From Mycolicibacterium bacteremicum (GTDB taxonomy: Bacteria > Actinomycetota > Actinomycetes > Mycobacteriales > Mycobacteriaceae), in the NCBI RefSeq assembly GCF_002086115.1, contig NZ_MVHJ01000019.1:28594-92593 (forward strand): a DNA stretch of 64,000 nt, read 5' to 3'. Position numbers and translations under genes: made by a program. Below are positions 26,818-34,561 of this stretch, one piece after another; positions within the stretch are counted from its first letter, which is position 1, and each line of letters opens with the position of its first letter. A model generated the notes under the pieces. That model searched no databases. It was not told where the DNA came from and worked only from the letters and a program-made list of their open reading frames with translations.

Positions 26818-27168
26818 GTGCCGGTGACCATGACCGCGCGGCGGTTCGACGAGCTGGTCTCCGACGCGCTGGATCTGATCCCCGCCGACTTGGCGGCCGC
26901 CGCCAGCAACGTGGTGTTCCTGGTCGAGGGCCGCCATCCCGAGGAGCCCGACCTGCTGGGCCTCTACGAGGGCATCGCACTGACCGAACGCGACTCGACA
27001 TACGCGGGCGCGTTGCCGGATGCCATCACGATCTACCGCGACGCGCTACTGGAGATGTGCGGGTCCGAGGACGAGGTCGTCGAGGAGGTCGCCATCACCG
27101 TCGTGCACGAACTGGCCCACCATTTCGGCATCGACGACGAGCGGCTGCACGAATTGGGCTGGGGTTGA
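26818..27168 (+). CDS. Minimal zincin metallopeptidase (Rv3836 homologue)
   Basis: This is a 116-residue putative neutral zinc metallopeptidase of the Zincin_1 type. The motif HELAHHFGIDDERLHELGW gives the HExxHxxGxxD zinc site at the C-terminal end. N-terminal residues RRFDELVSDALDLIP are typical of the family. The enzyme is small and cytoplasmic, and its substrates are unknown. The start is either the GTG at 26818, 4 nt after the preceding stop, or the ATG at 26830. Both follow the septum-formation-type gene closely, so an operon is likely. Confidence 0.85.
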   Translation: MPVTMTARRFDELVSDALDLIPADLAAAASNVVFLVEGRHPEEPDLLGLYEGIALTERDSTYAGALPDAITIYRDALLEMCGSEDEVVEEVAITVVHELAHHFGIDDERLHELGWG

Positions 27169-27220
27169 CCGCCGGCGGGCCGACTTGCAGAACTCCCGGA
27201 CACCGCGTGGGAACCACGGG

Positions 27221-27243
27221 CTGTCGGTGGCCGGTGGAACAAT
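27221..27243 (+). promoter_or_regulatory. Promoter cassette shared with the DUF222 gene
   Basis: CTGTCGGTGGCCGGTGG (27221-27237) followed by AACAAT (-10-like) and 7 nt leads to the ATG at 27251. The identical 17-mer followed by CATAAT and 7 nt precedes the ATG at 63473. This conserved spacing decides the start at 27251 rather than the ATG at 27242, which would fall inside the -10 hexamer. Confidence 0.6.
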
Positions 27244-27250
27244 GACAGAC

Positions 27251-27466
27251 ATGAGCGGGACCTGTCGTGATTGCGAAGCCGGACACGAGCACTGCCACGG
27301 CACCGTGATCGTGCACATCGGCCTGCGCGCGGAATGCACCGAACCGGACTGCCCCACCCCGGAGGCGGCGCACACCTACACCATCGACTGTTTCGCGGTC
27401 GGTTGTGAATGCGCCGAAGAGGGGGCTGCTCAGCCCATGGGTCCGGCGTCGGCCTCGGCGGTCTGA
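27251..27466 (+). CDS. Small Cys/His-rich protein, probable metal binder
   Basis: This is a 71-residue acidic protein of unknown function. It holds eight Cys residues plus several His: CRDCEAGHEHCHG at the N-terminus, ECTEPDCP in the middle and DCFAVGCECAEE near the end. This pattern suggests zinc or iron binding, but I know no characterised relative. The start is set by the shared promoter cassette, which predicts a leaderless message. Its last 37 nt overlap the convergent phosphoglycerate mutase-like gene, longer than other tail overlaps in the window. Confidence 0.65.
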   Translation: MSGTCRDCEAGHEHCHGTVIVHIGLRAECTEPDCPTPEAAHTYTIDCFAVGCECAEEGAAQPMGPASASAV

Positions 27467-28113
27467 GGTTCGGGCTGCACCTCGACGGTGAAGGGCGGCG
27501 TCGCCTCACCCCACTGCACACAACTCCACCGGCCGTCGGTGATCGGGCTGAGCACGACGCACTCGGTGTTGCTCAGGTGATTGTCGAAGGCGTAGCTGCT
27601 GTCGACCCCGGCCAGCACAGCCGAGACCAACCGGATGGCCGCGCCGTGGCTGACCACCACGATGTCGTCGGACCGACGCCGGTCGTCGAGATGGCGCACC
27701 CGTAGCTCGGTGAGCACCGGGACCGCGCGGTCCAGCACCTGCCTGCCGGTCTCACCGCCGGGCACCGGGACGTCGAGTTCGCCCTCGTGCCAGCGCCGGT
27801 ATACCGCCTCGAACTCATCGATCGCCGCCTGGTCGTTGCGATTCTCCAGATCACCCACCTGGACCTCGTGGATGCCCTCCAGTTCCAGGGTGGGCAGGTG
27901 CAGCCCGGCGGCGATCCCGGCGGCCGTCTCCCGGGCCCGGGTGGCCACCGAGTGCGCGATGATGCCCACCGGATGCGACCAGTTCGCCGCGAAGGCGCGG
28001 GCCTGCTGGTGACCCAGATCGGTCAGCGCGGCCCCCGGCGGTCGGGTGTCGAGCCGCCGCTCGACGTTGCCATGGGACTGTCCGTGCCGTACCAGCACCA
28101 GTCGCCCGGTCAT
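27430..28113 (-). CDS. Histidine phosphatase / phosphoglycerate mutase-like protein (Rv3837c homologue)
   Basis: This is a 227-residue histidine phosphatase superfamily protein. The phospho-accepting His is in LVLVRHGQSHGN (RHG motif). The second catalytic His is in VVSHGAAIRL, with ATRARETAAG supplying an Arg. The substrate may be a phosphosugar or another phosphoester; the mutase name is historical. The start ATG at 28113 overlaps the pheA stop (ATGA), so it is translated from the pheA message. Confidence 0.86.
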   Translation of the reverse strand: MTGRLVLVRHGQSHGNVERRLDTRPPGAALTDLGHQQARAFAANWSHPVGIIAHSVATRARETAAGIAAGLHLPTLELEGIHEVQVGDLENRNDQAAIDEFEAVYRRWHEGELDVPVPGGETGRQVLDRAVPVLTELRVRHLDDRRRSDDIVVVSHGAAIRLVSAVLAGVDSSYAFDNHLSNTECVVLSPITDGRWSCVQWGEATPPFTVEVQPEPQTAEADAGPMG

Positions 28114-29030
28114 GCCGATCCTCCTGTCCGAAGCTGTTGTACCCACCGGCCCGCCTCGTCGACGCGCGGCGGCAGCGCACCGACTGCGGCGCCCGTCGGC
28201 CAGGACCCCAGGAACCGCACCTCGGCGCAGCGCCGGTGCAGGGCCGCCAGCGCATCGCCGACGGGCTCGTCATCGAGGTGACCGACCCAGTCCAGGAAGA
28301 ACTTATAGGTACCCAGTTCCGTTCTGGTGGGCCGTGATTCGATGCGGGTGAGGTCGATGTCGCGGACCGACAGTTCGGTCATCGCGGCCACCAGCGCACC
28401 GGGAACGTTGTCCAGTCGCAGCACCACCGAGGTGCGGTCGGCACCGCTGCGCGGCGGCGGCGGGCCGGGGTTTCCGACCAGCACGAAGCGGGTGCGGGCG
28501 TTCGCCTCGTCGACCACACCGGCAGCCAGTTCGGCCAGCCCGTACCGTCGGCCGGCCAGCGCGGTGCTGACCCCGGCGTCGGCATGGCCGTCGGCGACAT
28601 CCTTGGCCGCCGCGGCATTGGAGTTGGCCGGCACGACCTGCGCGTGCGGAAGCTCGGCGGCCAGCCAGTCGCGCACCTGCGCCGCGGCCACCGGGAAGGC
28701 GGCCACGGTGCGTACATCGGCGGGTGTGACGCCCGGCCGGGTGACGATGCTGAACGCGACGTCGAGGGTGTGCTCGGCGTAGATCTGCAGGGGCGAGCCG
28801 GCCGCAAGCCCGTCGAGGGTGGGCGACACCGAGCCCTCGATCGAGCTCTCGATCGGTACGCAGGCGTAGTCGGCGTCGCCGGCACGGACGGCCTGCAGGG
28901 TGGCGGCCGGGCTGTCATACGGCCGCGGTGCGATGTCGCCGCCGCCGGGTATGGCCTCGGCGGCCACCAGCGCCAGCATGGCCGCCTCGGTGAACGTCCC
29001 CTCCGGGCCGAAATAGGCGATGCGTGGCAC
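28110..29030 (-). CDS. pheA: Prephenate dehydratase PheA
   Basis: PheA converts prephenate to phenylpyruvate in phenylalanine synthesis. The protein has 306 residues. An N-terminal periplasmic-binding-like catalytic domain begins YFGPEGTFTEAA and carries the segment NSNAAAAKDVADG. A C-terminal ACT domain has GALVAAM and ESRPTR (phenylalanine binding, feedback control). The GTG start at 29030 is preceded by TAGGGT with 6 nt between, predicting a leaderless message. It leads a two-gene unit with the histidine phosphatase. Confidence 0.95.
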   Translation of the reverse strand: MPRIAYFGPEGTFTEAAMLALVAAEAIPGGGDIAPRPYDSPAATLQAVRAGDADYACVPIESSIEGSVSPTLDGLAAGSPLQIYAEHTLDVAFSIVTRPGVTPADVRTVAAFPVAAAQVRDWLAAELPHAQVVPANSNAAAAKDVADGHADAGVSTALAGRRYGLAELAAGVVDEANARTRFVLVGNPGPPPPRSGADRTSVVLRLDNVPGALVAAMTELSVRDIDLTRIESRPTRTELGTYKFFLDWVGHLDDEPVGDALAALHRRCAEVRFLGSWPTGAAVGALPPRVDEAGRWVQQLRTGGSA

Positions 29031-29036
29031 GCCACA

Positions 29037-29042
29037 ACCCTA
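29037..29042 (-). promoter_or_regulatory. -10 element TAGGGT for pheA (leaderless)
   Basis: On the minus strand TAGGGT lies 6 nt before the pheA GTG. No ribosome binding site is present. Confidence 0.5.
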
Positions 29043-29106
29043 TCCGGCCGCAACGGCGCCACGGCTACGCCGAAAGGGAAACCTTGCGCGCCCCGGCGTC
29101 GTGTAG

Positions 29107-29125
29107 TTAAGTAAGGCTTACCTCA
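29107..29125 (+). promoter_or_regulatory. IdeR iron box upstream of the DUF2470 gene
   Basis: TTAAGTAAGGCTTACCTCA matches 15 of 19 positions of the IdeR consensus TTAGGTTAGGCTAACCTAA. It lies 19 nt before the ATG at 29144, a position expected for repression by iron-loaded IdeR. The Rv3839 gene in M. tuberculosis is a known IdeR target. Confidence 0.8.
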
Positions 29126-29143
29126 CTAACCGGAAGGCGATAG

Positions 29144-29953
29144 ATGACTGTGACGGCACCGACGACGGCCGAGCGGATCCGCAGCGCTTGCGCGCGGGCC
29201 GGCGGTGCGATGCTGGCCGTGGAGGGCTCCAGCGGGGCCACCGGCGTCGAGCCCACCGCGACGCCGGTGCACCATCTGCTCGCCGACGGTTCGTTCGCCA
29301 TCACCATCCCCGCCGACGGACTCCTGACGGGCATGATCGTCTCGGCCGGGTCCGGCGGTGTCCAGGCCGTCCTGGAGATGACCGACTACGCGCCGCTGCC
29401 GTTGCGGGAACCGGTCCGCTCGCTGGTGTGGATCCAGGGCCGGGTGTTCCTGGTGCCCGACGCCGAGGTCCCTGGCCTGCTCGACCTGATCGCCGCCGAG
29501 AACCCGAATCCGGCTCTGCTGCAGGTGAACACCGGTTCCGACGAGGCGTCCCAGGGTGACACCCCGTATGCGCTGGCGCGGCTGGAGATCGAGTCGGTGG
29601 TGGTCGCGGACTCCACCGGCGCGGAGTCGGTGGGGCTGGGTGCGCTGCTGGCGGCCGACCCGGACCCGTTCTGCGGCCTGGAATCCTGCTGGCTGCGCCA
29701 CCTCGAGTCGGCGCACCGCGAGGTGGTGGACCGATTGGCCGACCGGCTGCCGCAGACCCTGCGCGGCGGGCGGGTGCGACCGCTGGGCCTGGACCGCTAC
29801 GGCGTGCAGTTGCGCGTCGAGGACGAGGCCGGCGACCACGATGTCCGGCTGCCGTTCCCCAAGCCGGTCGATGACGTCAACGGCCTCAGCCAGGCGATCC
29901 GGGTGCTGATGGGCTGCCCGTTCCTCAACGGGCTGCGAGCGCGCCGCATCTGA
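29144..29953 (+). CDS. DUF2470 protein, probable haem/iron-related (Rv3839 homologue)
   Basis: This is a 269-residue cytoplasmic protein. The N-terminal half resembles an FMN-binding split barrel as in HugZ/HutZ proteins. The C-terminal about 80 residues (LESAHREVVDRLADRL...YGVQLRVEDEAGDHDVRLPFPKPV) fit DUF2470. Relatives bind or break down haem, so a role in haem iron use is plausible but not shown. AAGG lies 6 nt before the ATG. The IdeR box upstream predicts induction in low iron, and the iron store gene bfrB lies 3 kb away. Confidence 0.83.
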   Translation: MTVTAPTTAERIRSACARAGGAMLAVEGSSGATGVEPTATPVHHLLADGSFAITIPADGLLTGMIVSAGSGGVQAVLEMTDYAPLPLREPVRSLVWIQGRVFLVPDAEVPGLLDLIAAENPNPALLQVNTGSDEASQGDTPYALARLEIESVVVADSTGAESVGLGALLAADPDPFCGLESCWLRHLESAHREVVDRLADRLPQTLRGGRVRPLGLDRYGVQLRVEDEAGDHDVRLPFPKPVDDVNGLSQAIRVLMGCPFLNGLRARRI

Positions 29954-29959
29954 TCCGTC

Positions 29960-29965
29960 TAGCCT
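29960..29965 (+). promoter_or_regulatory. -10 element TAGCCT for a leaderless start
   Basis: TAGCCT lies 7 nt before the GTG at 29973, between two closely spaced genes, so the CPBP gene may have its own promoter. Confidence 0.4.
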
Positions 29966-29972
29966 GGCGGCG

Positions 29973-30740
29973 GTGACCGGGCCCTTTCTCCCCAGCGAGC
30001 CGCTGCCGCCCCGCACCATCCGCCTCGAGATCGCCGTCGTCCTGGCCGTCACATTCGGATTGAGCGCCTGGGTCGCCTCGCTGCGGCTCATCGAGGCGGT
30101 ACTGCTGGGCCTGAGCGGACAGACCGTCGCCCTCAACGAACGCCGGTCACCCTTCGACCTGATCGACCTGGGCCTCAACATCGCCTCGGTCGCCCAGCTG
30201 ATGGCGTGGGGCGCGCTCGGGCTCTACCTGTTGTGGCGCAGCGGATCCGGGCCCGCCTCGATCGGGCTGGGCCGATTCCGCCTGCACCCCGATCTGACCG
30301 GCGGGCTGGGGCTGGCCGCCCTGATCGGCCTGCCCGGGCTGGCGTTCTACGTCGGCGCCCGGCTGCTCGGCCTGAGCGCCGCCGTCGAACCGGCCGAGGT
30401 CAACGACACCTGGTGGCGGATCCCGCTCCTGCTGGCCATCGCATTCGCCAACGGCTGGGCCGAGGAGATCATCGTCGTCGGCTTCCTGATCACCCGGCTG
30501 CGGCAGCTGCGCATCACCCCGGTGGTCGCGCTGATGATCTCGGCGCTGCTGCGCGGCACCTATCACCTGTACCAGGGTTACAGCGCCGGGCTGGGAAACA
30601 TCGTCATGGGGCTGGTGTTCGGCTATGTCTGGCTGCGCACCGGCAGGCTGTGGCCGCTGATCGTGGCCCACGGGCTGATCGACGCGGTCGCGTTCGTCGG
30701 GTATTCGTTGGCAGCCGACGAGCTGGACTGGTTGGACTGA
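29973..30740 (+). CDS. CPBP (Abi-type) intramembrane protease-like protein
   Basis: This is a 255-residue polytopic membrane protein with about seven helices. CPBP/Abi-type motifs are present: GWAEEIIVVGFL (Glu pair), RGTYHLYQG (His) and LIVAHGLIDA (His). The Arg expected in the first motif (EExxxR) is replaced by Val, so either activity is altered or this is a divergent clade. CPBP proteases include Rce1-like enzymes and bacteriocin immunity proteins. The start is the GTG at 29973. An LCP gene follows after 30 nt. Confidence 0.83.
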   Translation: MTGPFLPSEPLPPRTIRLEIAVVLAVTFGLSAWVASLRLIEAVLLGLSGQTVALNERRSPFDLIDLGLNIASVAQLMAWGALGLYLLWRSGSGPASIGLGRFRLHPDLTGGLGLAALIGLPGLAFYVGARLLGLSAAVEPAEVNDTWWRIPLLLAIAFANGWAEEIIVVGFLITRLRQLRITPVVALMISALLRGTYHLYQGYSAGLGNIVMGLVFGYVWLRTGRLWPLIVAHGLIDAVAFVGYSLAADELDWLD

Positions 30741-30758
30741 GAACCCCGCGCCGAGCGC

Positions 30759-30764
30759 TACATT
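30759..30764 (+). promoter_or_regulatory. -10 element TACATT for a leaderless start
   Basis: TACATT lies 6 nt before the GTG at 30771, in the 30-nt gap after the CPBP gene. Confidence 0.45.
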
Positions 30765-30770
30765 CGCAGT

Positions 30771-32036
30771 GTGAACTCCGACCGGCCGGGGCGGGAACCC
30801 GCTCAGGAGATCCGGCGCCACCCCGGCCACCGGCCGCCGCCGGTGTGGCCGCCGAACCCGGCCACGCCACCGCGCCCGTCGCCGCCACCCCAACCCCCCG
30901 CACGGCAACCGCCACCGCCACCGCCACCGCGGCAGGCACCGCCACGCCAACCACCACCGCGGCAGGCACCGCCACGCCGACCACCACCACCGCGTCCACC
31001 AACCCCTCGGCACCCTCCGGTACAGCGCCGGCCCACCCCACCGCCCGCCGCACCCGCGCGGGTACGCCGACCCCGCCGGGTCCGCCGGTGGGGTGCCACC
31101 CTGCTGGCCGTCCTGGTCCTGCTCGTGTGCGCCGCCGTCGGCGGCGGGTTGTGGATCGACTCGACACTGCAACGCGTCCCGGTGCTGGCCGACTACCCGG
31201 AGCGGCCGCCCGCGGGGAAGGGCACCACCTGGCTGCTGGTCGGGTCCGACAGCCGACAGGGCCTGTCGATCGACGAGCAGAACAGCCTGGCCACCGGCGG
31301 TGACCTCGGCAACGGCCGCACCGACACGCTGCTCCTGCTGCACATCGGCGGGCTGTTCTCGGGCACCCCGCCGACGCTGGTGTCACTACCGCGCGACTCG
31401 TACGTGTCCATCCCGGGTCACGGGCAGGACAAGATCAACGCCGCCTACGCCCTGGGTGGGGCACCGCTGCTGGTGCAGACCGTCGAACAGGCAACCGGTA
31501 TCCGGCTGGACCACTACGCCGAGGTCGGCTTCGGCGGCTTCGCCCAGTTGGTCGATGCCGTCGGCGGAGTGACGATGTGTCCGGCCGAACCGATCAACGA
31601 TCCGCTGGCCGGCATCGACCTGCCCGCGGGCTGCCAGGAACTCGACGGGCGTAACGCATTGGGCTTCGTCCGGTCCCGCGCCACCGCGCGGGCCGATCTG
31701 GACCGGATGGTCAACCAGCGCGCGTTCATGTCGGCTCTGCTGCACCGGGCCGTCAGTCCGTCCGTACTGCTCAATCCCCTGCGGTGGTACCCGATGGCCG
31801 ATGCCGCGGCCGGCGCGGTCACCGTCGATCAGGGCGGGCATGTCTGGGACCTGGCCCGGCTGGGTTGGGCGCTGCAGGACGACCCCACGACCACCACCGT
31901 GCCCATCGCCGAGTACACCTCCAGCGATGTCGGATCCATCGTGGTGTGGGACAGCGATGCCGCCTCGCGACTGTTCTCCGCGCTGGCTGCCGACACCGCG
32001 GTACCCGCCGATGTGCTTGACACCGACCAACCCTGA
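30771..32036 (+). CDS. LytR-CpsA-Psr (LCP) family protein (Rv3840 position)
   Basis: This is a 421-residue membrane protein. Residues 20-100 form a cytoplasmic tail that is almost only Pro, Arg, Gln and Ala. One membrane helix follows (WGATLLAVLVLLVCAAVGGGL) and then an extracytoplasmic LCP domain with LLVGSDSR, NGRTDTLLL and SLPRDSYVSIPG. LCP enzymes attach polymers such as arabinogalactan to peptidoglycan from lipid-linked donors. Which one this is cannot be told. The GTG start fits a leaderless message. Confidence 0.86.
   Translation: MNSDRPGREPAQEIRRHPGHRPPPVWPPNPATPPRPSPPPQPPARQPPPPPPPRQAPPRQPPPRQAPPRRPPPPRPPTPRHPPVQRRPTPPPAAPARVRRPRRVRRWGATLLAVLVLLVCAAVGGGLWIDSTLQRVPVLADYPERPPAGKGTTWLLVGSDSRQGLSIDEQNSLATGGDLGNGRTDTLLLLHIGGLFSGTPPTLVSLPRDSYVSIPGHGQDKINAAYALGGAPLLVQTVEQATGIRLDHYAEVGFGGFAQLVDAVGGVTMCPAEPINDPLAGIDLPAGCQELDGRNALGFVRSRATARADLDRMVNQRAFMSALLHRAVSPSVLLNPLRWYPMADAAAGAVTVDQGGHVWDLARLGWALQDDPTTTTVPIAEYTSSDVGSIVVWDSDAASRLFSALAADTAVPADVLDTDQP
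30870..31010 (+). repeat. Low-complexity CCR repeats encoding the Pro-rich tail
   Basis: Imperfect repeats of CCGCCACGCCAACCACCACC and CGGCAGGCACCGCCACGCC type encode the cytoplasmic Pro-rich segment of the LCP protein. They are likely to vary in length between strains. Confidence 0.6.
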
Positions 32037-32066
32037 GCGTTCCCAGCAAACAAATTGAGGTCGGTG

Positions 32067-32118
32067 TAACCGCTGTCACAGCGGTAAGGAATGGCTAACC
32101 TGAATAAGGCTCACCTTG
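32067..32118 (+). promoter_or_regulatory. bfrB control region: palindrome plus two overlapping IdeR boxes
   Basis: A 21-nt near-perfect palindrome (TAACCGCTGTCACAGCGGTAA, 32067-32087, one mismatched pair) overlaps an IdeR box at 32085-32103 with 14 of 19 matches. A second, weaker box lies at 32100-32118 with 11 of 19. They lie just upstream of a -35-like ATGACA (32120-32125) and a -10 TATCGT (32143-32148), 17 nt apart. That is the place expected for activation by IdeR, as known for M. tuberculosis bfrB. Confidence 0.7.
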
Positions 32119-32142
32119 GATGACACGCCGTCTGACCTGCCC

Positions 32143-32148
32143 TATCGT
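32143..32148 (+). promoter_or_regulatory. -10 element TATCGT of bfrB (leaderless)
   Basis: TATCGT lies 7 nt before the bfrB ATG, with ATGACA 17 nt upstream as a -35 candidate. Confidence 0.5.
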
Positions 32149-32155
32149 GGTCGGC

Positions 32156-32701
32156 ATGACCGACGCAACCGCACTCGACACCAAATTCAACGCCCTCCTC
32201 CGCGAGCAAATTCGCAGCGAGTTCACCGCGTCGCAGCAGTACGTCGCCATCGCCGTCTACTTCGACGGCGCCGACCTGCCCCGACTGGCCGCTCACTTCT
32301 ATGCGCAGGCCGTCGAGGAGCGCAACCACGCCATGATGCTGGTGCAGTACCTGCTCGACCGCGACGCCGATGTCGAGATCCCCGCCGTCGACGCCGTCCT
32401 GAACAGCTTCGACACCCCGGCGCAGGCCTTGCGCCTGGCGCTGGAGCAGGAGCGGACCGTGACCGAGCAGGTCTCCCGCCTGGCCGCTGTCGCCCGCGAC
32501 GAGGGCGACTACCTCGGCGAGCAGTTCATGCAGTGGTTCCTCAAGGAGCAGGTCGAAGAGGTCGCCACCATGACCACGCTGGTTCGCATCGCCGAGCGGG
32601 CCGGGGCCAACCTGTTCCACCTCGAGGACTTCGTGGCTCGCGAACTCGGCGGCGCAGCGGCCGATCCGACCGCGCCCAAGGCTGCCGGCGGCAATCTCTA
32701 A
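32156..32701 (+). CDS. bfrB: Ferritin BfrB
   Basis: BfrB is the main iron-storing ferritin of mycobacteria. It oxidises Fe(II) and stores it as ferric mineral in a 24-subunit cage. The protein has 181 residues. The ferroxidase ligands are in EFTASQQYVAIA and AVEERNHAMML (EExxH), with further Glu in ALEQERTVTEQV and FLKEQVEEV. There is no haem Met of bacterioferritin type. The ATG at 32156 gives MTDATALD. Expression should rise when iron is plentiful, through the IdeR boxes upstream. Its stop overlaps that of convergent glpQ1 (CTAA). Confidence 0.95.
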   Translation: MTDATALDTKFNALLREQIRSEFTASQQYVAIAVYFDGADLPRLAAHFYAQAVEERNHAMMLVQYLLDRDADVEIPAVDAVLNSFDTPAQALRLALEQERTVTEQVSRLAAVARDEGDYLGEQFMQWFLKEQVEEVATMTTLVRIAERAGANLFHLEDFVARELGGAAADPTAPKAAGGNL

Positions 32702-33531
32702 TCCCGGCCGGCTCCGGTCAGGCCGTTCTCCAGCCAGTCCTTGGTACGGCCGGGATGGTTGGTGGCCACCCACGCCACCTCCAGATCCCGGCAGTACCGG
32801 ACGTCCTCGTAGTGGTCGACGGTCCAGCAGTACAGCGCGCGGCCCTGTGCGGCGGCGCGGTCGACCAGTTCGGGATGCTCACGCAGGGTGGCGATGGACG
32901 GCCCGACGGCCGTCGCACCCACCGTGGTGGCCGCACTGCCGCCGAGGAATCGTGAGGTCTCGCCCAGCAGGACGGTCGGCAGCATCGGGGCCGCCCGCCG
33001 GATCCGCCACACCGCCGCGGCCGAGAAGGACATGACCACGGCCCTGGCCAGATCCGCCGAGGCGGGCGCGGCGATGCCGTACCGGTGCAGCAGCGCGAGC
33101 ACCTTGCTCTCCACCAGCGCTCCGTAGCGCACCGGGTGCTTGGTCTCGATGAAGATCTTCACCGGCCGTCTGCTGTCCAACACAAGCGTCAGCAGCGTGT
33201 CCAGGGTCAGCAGACCGGTGTCGCCGCCGACCCCGCTGTCGCGCCAGCCGGTGTGCCAGGAGCCGAAATCCAGGTCGCGCAACTGCGCCAGCGTCATCTC
33301 CGACACCAGACCGGTGCCGTCCGAGGTGCGGTCGACCCGGCGGTCGTGCACGCAGACCAGGTGACCGTCCCGGGTCAGCCGGACGTCGCACTCCACGCCG
33401 TCGGCGCCCTCCTGCAGCGCCAGCTCGTAGGCGGCCACGGTGTGCTCGGGACGGTCCGCGGACGCACCCCGGTGCGCAACGACGAACGGGTGGCCGGTCT
33501 CGGCTCCTCCGACGGCGTCCCCCGTGGTCAT
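32698..33531 (-). CDS. glpQ1: Glycerophosphodiester phosphodiesterase GlpQ1
   Basis: GlpQ1 hydrolyses glycerophosphodiesters to glycerol 3-phosphate and an alcohol. The 277-residue protein has the family motifs VVAHRGASADRPEHTVAA (catalytic His with a metal Glu), GADGVECDVRLTRDG and CVHDRRVDRTSDG (second His). FIETKH and CWTVDH support the TIM barrel. No signal peptide is seen, so it is probably cytoplasmic. The ATG at 33531 gives MTTGDAVGG. The DUF4328 gene ends 4 nt upstream. Position matches Rv3842c. Confidence 0.92.
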   Translation of the reverse strand: MTTGDAVGGAETGHPFVVAHRGASADRPEHTVAAYELALQEGADGVECDVRLTRDGHLVCVHDRRVDRTSDGTGLVSEMTLAQLRDLDFGSWHTGWRDSGVGGDTGLLTLDTLLTLVLDSRRPVKIFIETKHPVRYGALVESKVLALLHRYGIAAPASADLARAVVMSFSAAAVWRIRRAAPMLPTVLLGETSRFLGGSAATTVGATAVGPSIATLREHPELVDRAAAQGRALYCWTVDHYEDVRYCRDLEVAWVATNHPGRTKDWLENGLTGAGRD

Positions 33532-33535
33532 ATCG

Positions 33536-34555
33536 CTATGCTGCCGGGTTCCGGTCCTCGGCCTCAACCGGAGAGTCTGTTTCCGCAGGTCGCTCGGCGC
33601 GGTCGGCGGGCTTGGGCGCCTCGGCGGCCACCACCCAGCGATGCGCGGGGCGGTCGACCGGGGTTCGCTCGAAGCCCTGGTACACCTGCCACGCCAGCAG
33701 CAGGGTGGCCAGTGCCACCAGGTAGGCAATGGTGGTGATGACGGTGTTGTCGGCAATGCGCTGCGCGTCGGTGTGGAAGACGGTCAGGATGGTCGTCACG
33801 ATCGACGCGATGGACAGCGCATAGCTGAAGAACCAGGTGATCCACCAGCTGACGATCCGCAGCCCGCGGCGTCGCTCGGCGCGGGCCAGCTCGATGACGT
33901 AGACCGGGGCGAGCACCAGATTGATCGGCGGCACCATGCAGCCGACCCATAGCCGGCCCGGCGTGCGCGGGTCCTCCGAACCCAGATGCGCGAACGCCGC
34001 CGCGCGCCGCGCGATCAGCCAGTTGGTCAACACCAGCCCGCTGGCCAGCACGCCGAAGAAGGCCAGCACGCTGGCCGCGACCGGCAGCCAGGTCGCGATG
34101 CCGGCCACGATCGGGTTCAGCAGCGAGCTGCGGTTGTACAGCATCAGTGCGTAGCGGAGCATGTGCAGCACCGCCGCGGCCCCGAGCAGGATCAGCGTGG
34201 CCAGCACCGTTCGCCGGACCAGTGCGGGCGACGGTCCACGCCGGCCGGCCGTCGGGTCGGCGCCCCCGGCCTCCTCGAACTGTTCGTGCAGCCCCCACCG
34301 CGGGATGGCGGTGTAGCGGGGCGTCGGTCCCAGCGGTCCGCGGCGGCGGCGCGGCGGCGGCGCAGCGCCGGGCCGGACCGCGATCCAGCGGTATCCCGAG
34401 GGAAGCTTCCCGGGCCCGGGCGGCCGGGCGGGCTGCGCCGGGGAGGGTGGCTGCGCCCCGGGGGCCAGCAGCGTCCCGCGACAGCGCGGACACCACGCCC
34501 GTTGGCGGTCGCGGACGTTCCACCGCGTGCCGCACTGGGCACAGACCTGGATCAC
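33536..34555 (-). CDS. DUF4328 membrane protein with N-terminal zinc ribbon (Rv3843c homologue)
   Basis: This is a 339-residue protein. The N-terminus has two CxxC knuckles (CAQCGTRW and CPRCRG) forming a zinc ribbon. A Pro-rich linker follows, then six or so membrane helices of the DUF4328 region (VLATLILLGAAAVLHM, ASVLAFFGVLASGLVL, IVSWWITWFFSYALSI, TIAYLVALATLLLAW). Function is unknown. The GTG at 34555 is preceded by TAGGCT with 6 nt between. The first three bases of that hexamer are the stop codon of the rhodanese gene. It may be co-transcribed with glpQ1. Confidence 0.85.
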   Translation of the reverse strand: MIQVCAQCGTRWNVRDRQRAWCPRCRGTLLAPGAQPPSPAQPARPPGPGKLPSGYRWIAVRPGAAPPPRRRRGPLGPTPRYTAIPRWGLHEQFEEAGGADPTAGRRGPSPALVRRTVLATLILLGAAAVLHMLRYALMLYNRSSLLNPIVAGIATWLPVAASVLAFFGVLASGLVLTNWLIARRAAAFAHLGSEDPRTPGRLWVGCMVPPINLVLAPVYVIELARAERRRGLRIVSWWITWFFSYALSIASIVTTILTVFHTDAQRIADNTVITTIAYLVALATLLLAWQVYQGFERTPVDRPAHRWVVAAEAPKPADRAERPAETDSPVEAEDRNPAA

Positions 34556-34561
34556 TCGACC

